A stretch of 15,227 bases of DNA from SbD1 sp049300095 (GCA_049300095.1 JBAQYM010000062.1:1-15227); one strand, 5' to 3'. Shown: positions 1-7,321, counted from the stretch's first letter. Numbers and translations are program-made. Notes: generated from the letters alone by a model not told the origin.

Positions 1-20
1 CACCATTTCGGTCATGAGGA

Positions 21-35
21 TTTGGGCAACAGCCC
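21..35 (-). repeat. Dispersed 15-mer 'gggctgttgcccaaa', copy 1
   Basis: Read on the minus strand this is GGGCTGTTGCCCAAA, a short stem (GGGC/GCCC) with a TGTT loop and an A tail. The identical 15-mer is at 14869-14883 (+), and one-base variants are at 4084-4098 and 15035-15049 (+). An 11-base core is also at 254-264 (+). All copies are intergenic. No function is claimed. Confidence 0.6.
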
Positions 36-36
36 G

Positions 37-100
37 TCCAGCGTGGGAATGCATATAGTGGACTGTGGGATTAACCTCCCCTATGCATTCCCACGCTGGA
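37..100. repeat. 18-bp perfect inverted repeat, dispersed palindromic element
   Basis: The arm TCCAGCGTGGGAATGCAT at 37-54 is perfectly complementary to 83-100, with a 28-base spacer. The right arm continues into 'gcatgggaacgag', which forms a second small palindrome around CCCACGCTGGAGCATGGG. Elements built from GTTCCCACGCT...GCGTGGGAA are familiar intergenic repeats in many Proteobacteria; that family assignment is from general knowledge, not from a search. Confidence 0.75.
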
Positions 101-851
101 GCATGGGAACGAGGACATCTTGCCGACTCCCATAATTGTTTTCAGAAAAGCAGGCGTTGTTCACCCATTAGCGCTAAGCGAACAGTATTGAAGTTAACGG
201 TATTCCCTTGGGTTGGACGGCCACCGGCGGAAGCCGGAATCCTGTGTGTTCACGGGCTGTTGCCGGTCCGGCCGGTCCCTTTTCGGGAATGAATTCACCC
301 AAGTGCCATCAAGACGGTCAGTCACTGCCTTCAGCCCGGACGTGCCGGTTCGACGGCGCCTCCCCCTTCCGCCACCGAAAATAATCAATATAGATTCTCC
401 TTTTTCCCTACTCACCGATTCCAAATCCTTTCAGCGTTTTCAAGAAAATGACGATTAAGTGAGCAAGCAAAACGCCGCAATCGGCTCGCGGACCTGATCG
501 TCGGCACGATATCCGCCGAAGCCGCATTTGACGAAACATTTTGCAACAAAGATTGAGCGAAAAGTATTGACACCGGATGCCGCTTTCGTTTACCTGAACT
601 CCAGTTTGCGCCGTTCCACGCCGCCTCCGGCCGTATTCCGCAGGGGTGCCGCCGTCCCGTCCGAGGGGCTGCGGGAAGCAATCCCGCGGCGGTGGTGTCC
701 GCGTGCCAACTTCTGCGAACCGCCTTCATGCTGTTTTTCTCATGTCGAGGACCGCAACCCCTTCAGCAATGCGGGTGTTTTGAAAAGGCCGTCCCTAAGA
801 GGGGGCTTCGTGGCGGATTTCGCTCGCCGGTATCGCCGGGAAGCATGTCCT
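101..851. other. Upstream region without a convincing gene
   Basis: About 750 bases lie between the left-end palindrome and the ribosome binding site of the first gene. Open frames here are short, overlap one another on both strands, start without clear Shine-Dalgarno sequences, and give arginine/proline/serine-rich products typical of out-of-frame GC-rich DNA. A TTGACA at 567-572 could be a -35 box for the downstream PilZ gene, but the hexamers 16-17 bases on (TTTACC, TTACCT) are poor -10 boxes, so no promoter is called. I see no GEMM-like c-di-GMP riboswitch. Confidence 0.5.
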
Positions 852-865
852 AGGAGATCGGGAAC

Positions 866-1564
866 ATGGAAAGTGATGAAGTCAGGGAGGAAATGCTCCG
901 GGGCCGAATGCTCTGTATCGAGCTGGGCACGCGCCTGCAGCTCCAGGCGGGCGCCAGGGGCGATGACCTCAAGCTCACGGGCGTCCTGATCGGCATGGTC
1001 CCCGAGTCATTCCTCATAGTCAGCATTCCCGCAATTCCCGGGGTTTTGGGCAAGCTCGTCGAGGGGAACCAGGTCACCGTGCGCTACATGTTCGCGGGGG
1101 GCGTATACGGGTTTGGCTCCCATGTCCTGGGCCGGGTGCTCAAGCCGGCGCTTATGCTGTTTTTATCTTATCCCCGCATGATCGAAGTCCTGGACCTGCG
1201 CAAGGCGCAGCGCCTGGTCAGTCTCATGCCCGCCCAGGTGCAAATCGGAGAAGACGAGATGCTGGGCGTGGTGGTGGATTTGAGCGTCGGGGGTTGCCGA
1301 CTCTCGATAGAAACCGAAGAGAGCGATCTCCCCGTCCTCGAAACGGGTGAGGCCCTCTACATCTCGTTTCAACTTACGGGACTTGCCGGACCTCAGGTGA
1401 TTCGCGGGATTGTGCAGACCATCCGCCAGGACGGCAAATTTGCCGAAGTGGGAATCCGGTTTGACGAAAATGACACCGACGCGATTATGAATGTCCATGC
1501 ATACCTTAAAAGTATTTCGAAGTTGCAGGAACATATCCCGTCAATGAATTGGACCGTCTTCTGA
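866..1564 (+). CDS. YcgR-like PilZ-domain c-di-GMP effector
   Basis: A 232-residue cytoplasmic protein with two domains. Residues about 15-105 resemble the beta-rich N-terminal YcgR/PilZN 'flagellar brake' domain, and residues about 110-225 form a PilZ domain. The c-di-GMP-binding signature is complete: R112-xxx-R116 (RKAQR) in the interdomain linker and D138-x-S140-xx-G143 (DLSVGG) at the start of the PilZ barrel. In known YcgR-type proteins these residues clamp a c-di-GMP dimer and change contacts with a partner, often the flagellar motor; the partner here is unknown and no flagellar gene is in view. The start is supported by AGGAG at 852-856, nine bases before ATG. A diguanylate cyclase follows 83 bases downstream on the same strand, so signal producer and receptor may be co-transcribed. 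There are no membrane segments or signal peptide. Confidence 0.88.
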   Translation: MESDEVREEMLRGRMLCIELGTRLQLQAGARGDDLKLTGVLIGMVPESFLIVSIPAIPGVLGKLVEGNQVTVRYMFAGGVYGFGSHVLGRVLKPALMLFLSYPRMIEVLDLRKAQRLVSLMPAQVQIGEDEMLGVVVDLSVGGCRLSIETEESDLPVLETGEALYISFQLTGLAGPQVIRGIVQTIRQDGKFAEVGIRFDENDTDAIMNVHAYLKSISKLQEHIPSMNWTVF

Positions 1565-1647
1565 TATGGCCGCGAGTGGCGCCGGGATGAAGCTGAAAGT
1601 GAAAGATGAGATACTGAAAGACCGGGCCGGGGTTTGTGGAGGGGTAA

Positions 1648-2946
1648 ATGGGCTCGTTTGAGCTGCTTTCCGAGATATTAATAGAGACCCTTAAAGAATT
1701 CTCGACGGAGAAGCGTCAACTGACGGTGGATTCCCTCCGCGTTGCGCTATCGACAAGAAAAGCGCTGATAGACTTTCTGGCCATCAACGAGCACCTCGAC
1801 GGTCCCGCCGGGGCCCCCCCGTTCGCCGCCTCTCCCCAGGCGCTGCCGGCGCGGGTTTCGTTGAAAAAGACCGAGTCCGCCCCCGGGCCCGATTCTCCGA
1901 TCTTTTCGCGCATGCGCGGCGCCTATGAAAAACTGCTTGCCGAGCTTACGCCCATATCCAGGGGGGAATACTCAAAGGGCTTCACCGACCTCGATCAGCG
2001 GATGAGAAGCTGCAACACGATAGATGAGTTGGCCGCCACCGGGGATGATTGCGCCGCCATGACCAGGCTCCTTGTCAGCCGCGTCGTCGAGGAAGTCCAG
2101 TACGCAAACGATTTCCTGGCCGAGTTGAGCAAGGACCTGATCGGCATGGAAAAACAGCTCTTCTCGTATCAGAGCCACAATCGCGAGACTTACCTGTTGA
2201 ACGACAAGTTTTGCTGCAACATACTCTCGCATACCGAAGAGATGAATAAGGTCGTCACCAATGGTTTCGAGAATTCGGGCAGCCTCCTCGCCTCGAAGTT
2301 GACGGCCATAGGCAAGGCCATAGCGATGAAGCGGCAGGAAGACATGGTCCGGCTTCAGGAAGCGGATTCGAAAATCGCCGAACTGCAGCGGAGCGTCAGT
2401 ACATACAACGATGAGATACACCAGGTGACGGAGCGCGCGAACGCGCTTGAAAAGGAAGTCCTGATCGACGCCCTGACGGAAATCAACAACCGCCGCGCCT
2501 ACGATTTGGAGATATACGACAGCATCAAGCGCTACCACCGCGATGGGCAGCCTTTCAGCCTGATCCTCATCGACGTGGACCGCTTCAAGAACGTAAACGA
2601 CCTCTACGGACACCGCGCCGGGGACAAGTGCCTCCATGAAATAGCGAAGAGGATCAAGTCGAGTCTCCGCAAGGCGGATTTTCTGGCCCGCTACGGCGGT
2701 GAGGAGCTGATAGCGATCCTCCATGGGAGCACCGCGCAGGATGCCAAAAAAATTGCCGAAAAACTTCGCAACCGGATCGAACAGACCCGCTTTTGCTTCA
2801 TGGACGAGGAAATTCCCGTGACGATAAGCCTCGGCGTGACCGAAGCGCGGCCCACGGACACGGACGCGGACATGCCCTTCATTCGCGTGGACGAAGCGAT
2901 GTACCGCGCCAAAAGAGAAGGGCGAAACAGGGTTTGCATGGTTTAA
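1648..2946 (+). CDS. GGDEF diguanylate cyclase
   Basis: A 432-residue protein predicted to make c-di-GMP from two GTP. The GGDEF domain spans about residues 270-432: it opens with IDALTEINNRRAYD, has the metal-binding aspartate stretch LILIDVDRFKNVND, and carries the A-site G350-G-E-E-L354. The product-inhibition I-site R341-x-x-D344 is intact, five residues before the GGEEL motif, so feedback inhibition by c-di-GMP is expected. Residues about 225-270 look like a coiled coil, the usual dimerising connector. The first ~220 residues are mostly helical, soluble and not assignable to a sensor family by eye; residues about 60-90 are Pro/Ala-rich. There is no transmembrane segment. GGAGG lies five bases before ATG (1638-1642). 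It follows the PilZ gene and ends before a strong hairpin terminator, so the two genes probably form one operon. Enzyme class is confident; the input signal is unknown. Confidence 0.95.
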   Translation: MGSFELLSEILIETLKEFSTEKRQLTVDSLRVALSTRKALIDFLAINEHLDGPAGAPPFAASPQALPARVSLKKTESAPGPDSPIFSRMRGAYEKLLAELTPISRGEYSKGFTDLDQRMRSCNTIDELAATGDDCAAMTRLLVSRVVEEVQYANDFLAELSKDLIGMEKQLFSYQSHNRETYLLNDKFCCNILSHTEEMNKVVTNGFENSGSLLASKLTAIGKAIAMKRQEDMVRLQEADSKIAELQRSVSTYNDEIHQVTERANALEKEVLIDALTEINNRRAYDLEIYDSIKRYHRDGQPFSLILIDVDRFKNVNDLYGHRAGDKCLHEIAKRIKSSLRKADFLARYGGEELIAILHGSTAQDAKKIAEKLRNRIEQTRFCFMDEEIPVTISLGVTEARPTDTDADMPFIRVDEAMYRAKREGRNRVCMV

Positions 2947-3028
2947 GGGGATGGCGGAAGATCTTTGCTGTGCATAACTGAATCGGAGCGAATCCCGGCA
3001 CTGGAATTACATAAGACCGGAAATAAAT

Positions 3029-3061
3029 ACGGGCGGGGGAAAACCCCCGCCCGTGCGTTTT
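3029..3061. terminator. Strong intrinsic terminator, probably bidirectional
   Basis: A perfect 11-bp GC-rich stem (3029-3039 with 3044-3054) closes an AAAA loop. It is followed on the plus strand by GCGTTTT and on the minus strand by an ATTTATTT tract. It sits between the convergent diguanylate cyclase (ends 2946) and SYLF gene (ends 3115) and can terminate both. Confidence 0.88.
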
Positions 3062-3114
3062 GAGCGGATGTCCGGATCAAGCGAGGCCCGGCATCCCGTA
3101 TCCGGCGCCTCACC

Positions 3115-3810
3115 CTACGGGCGGGCGTAGTAATTCAGAACATTCCTCAATTCCCCGGCCACCGGCGGGGCCTGGAGGTTGCGGTTGGTGAAAATGTCCA
3201 TCGGGAGAAGTCCGGGGATATTGTAGAAGGCCGCATTTGCTCCGTAGTCGACCTGCATTCCGGCCCCTTCGAGGGCAACCCCGCCAAAAAGCCCCCTGCT
3301 CCTCGAATACGAAAGAATCTCCGCCCGCAACTGGATGTCCGTTCCCGCCTCCGCGTGCCTCCCCACGGGACCGGCCGCGATCGAGGCGTCCGCTCCGAGC
3401 GTGAATTTCCCGCCCGTTATGGAATCCAGGCTCCGTATGCTGTTGAAGACCAGTATGATGTCGGTGGACTGGGCCCCTATCTGGAACCCGACGCTGCCTC
3501 CGATAATGCTGAAGAAGACCGGGTTGCTCCAGGTGCGGTCCGCGGTGCGCACCACCATTATTCCCGTGCCGTACCGGCCGCCCACGATGAACCCCGCCTT
3601 GAGAAGGTCGGGGAAAATCGCTATGCCGTAGGCGTTCTGCAGGAGGCTCGGAGGAATGGCGCTTTCCGGGATCTCCATTATCTCCCTGATAACCGCCGCC
3701 GCCGCCTGGACTTTGGCTTCTTCGCCCCCGGCGGCGCAGGGGGAGGCGGGTGGGAGGAACAGCAAACCGAGCGCCGTGATCAAGATGGCAACGGTGGTCC
3801 TGTATGGCAT
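3115..3810 (-). CDS. Exported SYLF (Ysc84) lipid-binding domain protein
   Basis: A 231-residue protein. Residues 1 to about 27 form a signal peptide (basic MPYRT, hydrophobic ILITALGLLFLPP, then a small-residue site near PCAAG). The single cysteine is not in a good lipobox, so secretion to the periplasm is likelier than lipidation. The rest matches the SYLF/Ysc84 family: an N-terminal helix, AYGIAIFPDLLKAGFIVGG, YGTGIMVVR, the SIIGGSVGFQIGAQSTDIIL block, a GGKFTLGADASIAAGPVGR block, then YSRSRGLFGGVALEGAGM. These are the conserved glycine-rich strands of the family. Known SYLF proteins bind phosphoinositides or associate with actin in eukaryotes; the bacterial role is poorly defined, often envelope-related. 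AAGG seven bases upstream supports the start. It is monocistronic as far as can be seen. Family is confident, function is not. Confidence 0.93.
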   Translation of the reverse strand: MPYRTTVAILITALGLLFLPPASPCAAGGEEAKVQAAAAVIREIMEIPESAIPPSLLQNAYGIAIFPDLLKAGFIVGGRYGTGIMVVRTADRTWSNPVFFSIIGGSVGFQIGAQSTDIILVFNSIRSLDSITGGKFTLGADASIAAGPVGRHAEAGTDIQLRAEILSYSRSRGLFGGVALEGAGMQVDYGANAAFYNIPGLLPMDIFTNRNLQAPPVAGELRNVLNYYARP

Positions 3811-3886
3811 GAGTAACCCTTTCGTGTTTGACCGGTTTGTTATCTTCGAGTGTCCCCGCGGACGGTGTAATCAAATAGACCGGAGT

Positions 3887-3917
3887 AGTAATGCATGGAT
3901 TCGGAGTATTTTGTCAA
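3887..3917 (-). promoter_or_regulatory. Possible promoter of the SYLF gene
   Basis: On the minus strand a perfect -35 TTGACA (3917-3912) precedes TGCATTACT, an extended -10-like sequence ending near 3887. Spacing to ATTACT is 19 bases (17 to GCATTA), so the -10 is imperfect. It lies about 80 bases before the SYLF start codon, with no gene between. Confidence 0.35.
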
Positions 3918-4083
3918 AGGAAAAAGAAAGGAGGCGGAAGGTGGGAGGATGGCAGCTAAAAGGCGTGCAAACCAGCGGTCATCGCTCCATGACGGGCTTT
4001 CCGGCCCGCCGTAAAGAAGCGACGGCCCCATTACATTTCAATGACGGCGCCGGGCCGCCGGGATGTGTGGGGACGGGGTTGAG

Positions 4084-4098
4084 GGGCTGTCGCCCAAA
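4084..4098 (+). repeat. Dispersed 15-mer, copy 2, within a composite repeat
   Basis: GGGCTGTCGCCCAAA is a one-base variant of the element at 21-35 and 14869-14883. It is preceded by GACGGGGTTGAG, and the same order (GGCGGGGTTGAG then GGGCTGTTG) recurs at 15025-15049. The motif GGCCCGCCGTAAA also precedes both copies (about 4002 and 15003), so the two intergenic regions share a composite repeat. Confidence 0.6.
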
Positions 4099-4136
4099 TA
4101 CATATGCAGTCTCGCGGCAATCGGGCTGGACGTGAG

Positions 4137-4232
4137 TCCCCCTCCCTGCGACGGGAGGGGTTAGGGGAGGGTGTTGAATTTTCAAGTACTTACGACCCCC
4201 TCCCCCGCCCCTCCCGCCAAGGGAGGGGAGAC
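4137..4232. repeat. Inverted pair of a CCCTCCC-rich dispersed element
   Basis: Element A (4137-4173) and element B (about 4195-4232) are inverted, imperfect copies of one sequence: the complement of A and B both read as a CCCTCCCC run, then CCCCTCCCG, then a GGGAGGGGA end. Each folds on itself (for example CTCCC...GGGAG). The middle contains AAGTACTT. The pair lies downstream of lpdA and could also act as a transcription stop for the suc genes, although it has no U tract. Confidence 0.7.
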
Positions 4233-4287
4233 CTCCGCCCTGTTTTGGCCACTCCTGTCGTAACTTTTGCATTGGGGCAAGAGCCCG

Positions 4288-4306
4288 TTGATCCCCGCCC
4301 GGACTG
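4288..4306 (-). repeat. 19-bp dispersed repeat shared with 14953-14971
   Basis: The 19 bases at 4288-4306 are the exact reverse complement of 14953-14971 (minus-strand reading CAGTCCGGGCGGGGATCAA). Here the sequence runs straight into GGGCTCTTGCCCC, a degenerate copy of the 15-mer family; at the right end it runs into an inverted GGGGCGGGG element. This suggests a mosaic repeat assembled in different ways at the two sites. Confidence 0.65.
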
Positions 4307-4328
4307 GCGGAAGGGCGTGGGCTGAACG

Positions 4329-5726
4329 TTACGGCCGCCTCGCCAGATTCATCGCGCTCTCGTGCACCGCCTCGGCCAGGGTGGGATGTGCGTGGACGGT
4401 CCGGCGAAGGTCCTCGGCCGTCGTGTGGAGACGCATCGCAAGGGCGCATTCGGCGATCAGCTCCGATGCGCGCGGGCCGAGGATGTGGACGCCCAGGATG
4501 CGGTCGGAGCGGGCATGGGCAAGGATTTTTACAAACCCGTCGGTTTCCCCGAGGCAGCGCGCCCGGGCGGTCCCCGCGAAGGGATAGACCCCCGCCCGGT
4601 ACTCGATCCCGAGCCCCTTGAGCTCTTCTTCCGTTTTCCCGACGCTCGCCACCTCGGGCGATGTGTAGACAACCGAGGGGATGGCGTCGTAGTCCACCTC
4701 GACCTCGAAGCCCGCCATGCCCTCGACGGCGGCGATTCCTTCCGCCGAGGCCTTGTGGGCAAGCATCGGGCCGGGGATGAGGTCTCCAATGGCATAGACC
4801 CCGGCGAGGCTGGTGCGGTATTTGCCGTCAACCACGATAAAGCCCCTGGAATCGCGCGCCACCCCGAGGTCCTCGATGCCCAGGCCGCCCGTGAGGGGCT
4901 TTCTGCCAACCGCAACCAGGACCTTGTCGAAGACGGCCCGCTCCTCCTTGCCGCCGGCCTCGATGGTCAGCGTCACCTCTTTTTCGCCCGCCTCGGAATG
5001 CACCACCCTGGTCCTGGTCCGAATATCGAAGCCCTGCCTCCGCAGCAGCCGGTCGAGAAGCCTTCCCGCCTGGCCGTCCAGGGCGGTGGCGATGGCGTGG
5101 AGCATCTCGATGACGGTAACCTTCGAGCCGAGCCGCGCCCAAACCGATCCCAACTCGAGCCCGATGTATCCCCCGCCGACGATCCCCAGCCGCCCGGGCA
5201 CGGACTCGAGCGACAGGGCCTCGGTCGAGCTGATGACATTCTTGCCGTCCAACGGCAGAAAGGGGAGCAGCACCGGTTCGCTCCCGGTGGCAAGCAGGAC
5301 CGAGCGCGCCCGAACAAGCAGGACCTTCCCGTCCGCCCCCGTCACTTCGACCTCGCTCCCGGACCTGAGCCTGGCCGTTCCGTGGATCAGCCCGACCTTG
5401 TTTTCTTCGAGAAGCCTGCGGACGTTTCCGGCCAGGCCGGAGACGATGCCGTTCTTGCGCTCCATCAGCTTCGCGAGGTCCATCGAGAGGTTTCCCGCGC
5501 CGATCCCGTGCTCGGCGAAGCGGTTGCGGGCAAAATCGAGATACTCGGTCGATTCGAGAAGGGCCTTGCTCGGGATGCAGCCGATGCGCAGGCACACCCC
5601 TCCCGGCTCGGACGCCTTCTCGACACAGGCGGTCTTCATCCCGAGTTCGGCGGCGCGGACGGCGGCGACATACCCGCCGGGGCCGGCGCCGATCACCAGC
5701 AGGTCGAATGTCTCGGGGCCGGGCAT
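4329..5726 (-). CDS. lpdA: Dihydrolipoyl dehydrogenase (E3)
   Basis: A 465-residue FAD-dependent flavoenzyme that reoxidises the dihydrolipoyl arm of E2 with NAD+. It has the FAD dinucleotide fold G13-A-G-P-G-G18, the redox-active disulfide C45-LRIG-C50 followed by IPSKALL, an ATGSEP loop, the NAD-binding fold GIVGGGYIGLELGSVWARLG near residue 180, the second FAD motif VYAIGDLIPGPMLAHKA, and the C-terminal catalytic dyad H447-P-T-L-A-E452 in HAHPTLAE. Length is normal for the family. An arginine replaces the common asparagine in the disulfide loop (CLRIGC rather than CLNVGC), a variant I regard as tolerated. The ATG follows the sucB TAG stop with no gap, and GGAG sits six bases before it, so translation is coupled to sucB. 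The location makes it the E3 of the 2-oxoglutarate complex, though such E3s often also serve pyruvate dehydrogenase. Confidence 0.97.
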   Translation of the reverse strand: MPGPETFDLLVIGAGPGGYVAAVRAAELGMKTACVEKASEPGGVCLRIGCIPSKALLESTEYLDFARNRFAEHGIGAGNLSMDLAKLMERKNGIVSGLAGNVRRLLEENKVGLIHGTARLRSGSEVEVTGADGKVLLVRARSVLLATGSEPVLLPFLPLDGKNVISSTEALSLESVPGRLGIVGGGYIGLELGSVWARLGSKVTVIEMLHAIATALDGQAGRLLDRLLRRQGFDIRTRTRVVHSEAGEKEVTLTIEAGGKEERAVFDKVLVAVGRKPLTGGLGIEDLGVARDSRGFIVVDGKYRTSLAGVYAIGDLIPGPMLAHKASAEGIAAVEGMAGFEVEVDYDAIPSVVYTSPEVASVGKTEEELKGLGIEYRAGVYPFAGTARARCLGETDGFVKILAHARSDRILGVHILGPRASELIAECALAMRLHTTAEDLRRTVHAHPTLAEAVHESAMNLARRP

Positions 5727-7223
5727 CTAAAGCTCCATCATCATTCGTTCGGGATTTTCCACCAGGTCCTTGATTCTTTTTAGAAAAGTTACCGCCTCCC
5801 TGCCGTCGACGATGCGGTGGTCGTAGCTGAGGGCCACGTACATCATCGGACGGACCACCACCTGCCCGCCGAGCGCGACGGGGCGCTCCTCGATTTTGTG
5901 CATCCCGAGGATGGCGCTCTGGGGCGGATTGAGTATCGGCGTGCTCAGAAGCGAGCCGTAAACGCCGCCGTTTGTGATCGTAAACGTCCCCCCCTCGAGG
6001 TCCGAGAGCCCGATCCGGTTTTCCGAAATTTTTGCGACAAAATCGAGAACGGCGCGCTCGATATCGGGAAACCCGAGCCTGTCCACGTTCCGGATGACCG
6101 GGACGATCAGGCCCCGCTCGGCCCCGATCGCGACACCGATGTGGCGGAAATTTTGATACACGATGTCGTTTCCATCGATGTAGGCGTTTACCACGGGCAT
6201 TTCCCCGAGCGCGGCGGCGCTTGCCTTCACAAAAAAGGACATGATGCCGAGGCGCACCCCGTGCTTTTGCCGAAAATCCTCCCCGTAGCGCTTCCGGAGT
6301 TCCTGGACGCGCGTCATGTCGATTTCGTTAAACGTTGTGAGCATCGCGGTGTTGCGCCGCGATTCGAGAAGCCGCGCCGCGATGCGCTGCCGGAGCGGAG
6401 ACATGGGTTTTCTTACCGTCCCCCCCTCCGCGACGCCCTCAAGCGCGCCCGGCCTCCGGACAACGTGTCCCGCCGCGCTCGGTCCCGCTGGAACATGTCC
6501 CCCCGAGGTCGTCCCCTCGGGAACATACCCCTCGGGAACATGCCCCTCTGTGGGAGCGGCTTGCAGCCGCGATGCGGGGGTTGACGGGACCGGTCCGGGG
6601 GCGGCGATCTTTTCGGCTTCCCGGCCGCCGCCCTGCTCCAGGAAGAGCAGCACGTCGCCTTCGGTGATCCGGCCTCCGGGGCCTGTCGGGGTGACGGCTG
6701 AAAGGTCCACCCCTTTTTCCTCGGCAAGCGAGCGCACGGATGAAGAGATGATCGGCTTCACGCCCGTTGCGGCCTCGGCGGGGGCGGACGGAGATGGGAA
6801 CTCGGCGGGTAGCGCCGGCGTCGGGGCCGGTGTCGGCGATGGCGACGGTGATGACGGTGGTGACGGTGATGGGGCGGAGGGCTTCACCTCGACCGGCGCA
6901 GCCGGAGGGGGCTCGATCCCGGCTCCGCGATCTGTCGGAGGCGGCCCCGGCGGTTTTGCGGCCTCGTCTTCAGCCTCCTTTTCGGCCCCGGCGGTGTCGA
7001 TTACGGCAACCACCGTTCCCACCTCGACGGTCTTGCCTTCTTCGACCAGGATTTTCAGGACCCCGTCGGCCGTCGCGGACACTTCCAGCGTCACCTTGTC
7101 GGTTTCGATCACAAAAAGTATTTCATCCTTCCGCACCAGCTCGCCGTCCTTTCTGAGCCACTGCGCAAGCAGCGCCTCGCGAACGGATTCACCGACCTCC
7201 GGCACCTTGACCTCTATCTTCAT
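5727..7223 (-). CDS. sucB: 2-oxoglutarate dehydrogenase E2, dihydrolipoyl succinyltransferase
   Basis: A 498-residue E2 that passes the succinyl group from E1 to CoA. Domains in order: one lipoyl domain (about 1-78, lipoylated lysine K43 in ETDKV); a long Pro/Ser/Ala linker (about 79-155) with PSPSP-type runs; a peripheral-subunit-binding domain (about 157-193, SSSVRSLAEEKGVDLS and GPGGRITEGDVL); a second linker (about 196-268); and the catalytic domain (about 270-498) ending with H469-RIV-D473-G. The typical 2-oxoglutarate-type stretch FTITNGGVYGSLLSTPILNPPQSAILG is present. AGGAG five bases before ATG (7229-7233) supports the start. The second linker is odd: residues about 217-225 (SRLQAAPT) are encoded by a REP-like palindrome (6550-6573), beside tandem EGHVP/EGYVP units. 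The reading frame is intact and both flanking domains look complete, so the protein should be functional. At nearly 500 residues it is longer than the roughly 400 of enterobacterial SucB, owing to its linkers. Confidence 0.96.
   Translation of the reverse strand: MKIEVKVPEVGESVREALLAQWLRKDGELVRKDEILFVIETDKVTLEVSATADGVLKILVEEGKTVEVGTVVAVIDTAGAEKEAEDEAAKPPGPPPTDRGAGIEPPPAAPVEVKPSAPSPSPPSSPSPSPTPAPTPALPAEFPSPSAPAEAATGVKPIISSSVRSLAEEKGVDLSAVTPTGPGGRITEGDVLLFLEQGGGREAEKIAAPGPVPSTPASRLQAAPTEGHVPEGYVPEGTTSGGHVPAGPSAAGHVVRRPGALEGVAEGGTVRKPMSPLRQRIAARLLESRRNTAMLTTFNEIDMTRVQELRKRYGEDFRQKHGVRLGIMSFFVKASAAALGEMPVVNAYIDGNDIVYQNFRHIGVAIGAERGLIVPVIRNVDRLGFPDIERAVLDFVAKISENRIGLSDLEGGTFTITNGGVYGSLLSTPILNPPQSAILGMHKIEERPVALGGQVVVRPMMYVALSYDHRIVDGREAVTFLKRIKDLVENPERMMMEL
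6513..6542 (-). repeat. 15-bp tandem repeat in the sucB linker
   Basis: Two direct copies of CCCCTCGGGAACATR (6513-6527 and 6528-6542, plus-strand reading) lie next to the REP-like element, and a partial third unit (GAACATG at 6491) is further along. On the coding strand they give a [E/G]-G-[H/Y]-V-P pattern. The 15-base period keeps the reading frame. Confidence 0.75.
6550..6573 (+). repeat. REP-like palindrome inside the sucB coding sequence
   Basis: The 24-mer starts GTGGGAGCGGCTTGC and continues AGCCGCGAT. It has a GTGG head and a GCGGCT/AGCCGC stem with a TGC loop, the layout of REP sequences associated with RAYT transposases. It is identical to 11924-11947 and, inverted, to 11994-12017, and differs by one loop base from the copies at 15096 and 15200. 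It is read antisense by sucB as SRLQAAPT. No inverted partner is found nearby, so this is a singleton. Confidence 0.85.
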
Positions 7224-7269
7224 GATTTCTCCTGCCCCGTGTCTCTTCCCGGAAAGATGGTGTAGATGG

Positions 7270-7302
7270 TGTAGGTTGGGTTAAGCGGCAGCGAAACCCA
7301 AC
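7270..7302 (+). repeat. 33-bp inverted repeat, left copy flanking the two-TM gene
   Basis: This matches the reverse complement of 7937-7969 with one mismatch over 33 bases. Each copy is itself palindromic: GTTGGGTT at one end pairs with AACCCAAC at the other around a short AAGCGGCAGCG-like centre. Sequences of this GTAGGTTGGGTT...AACCCAAC type are widespread intergenic repeats in diverse bacteria (general knowledge). Between the two copies lies a single low-GC gene. Confidence 0.85.
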
Positions 7303-7321
7303 TCATTCATGCGCAATGATG

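Noticed and set aside
573..866. Possible c-di-GMP riboswitch or structured leader before the PilZ/GGDEF pair
   Set aside because: No GEMM-type conserved core or matching pair of stems could be seen in the leader.
194..989. Overlapping short open frames upstream of the first PilZ gene (194-424 minus, 412-729 minus, 528-989 plus)
   Set aside because: They overlap each other, lack ribosome binding sites and give low-complexity basic products; one runs into the PilZ gene in the wrong frame.
4362..5783. Long open frame of 473 codons antisense to lpdA, and similar ones antisense to sucB (6316-7284)
   Set aside because: The minus-strand genes have complete catalytic motifs; the antisense frames have none and are rich in Arg, Pro, Ser or Asp as expected for shadows.
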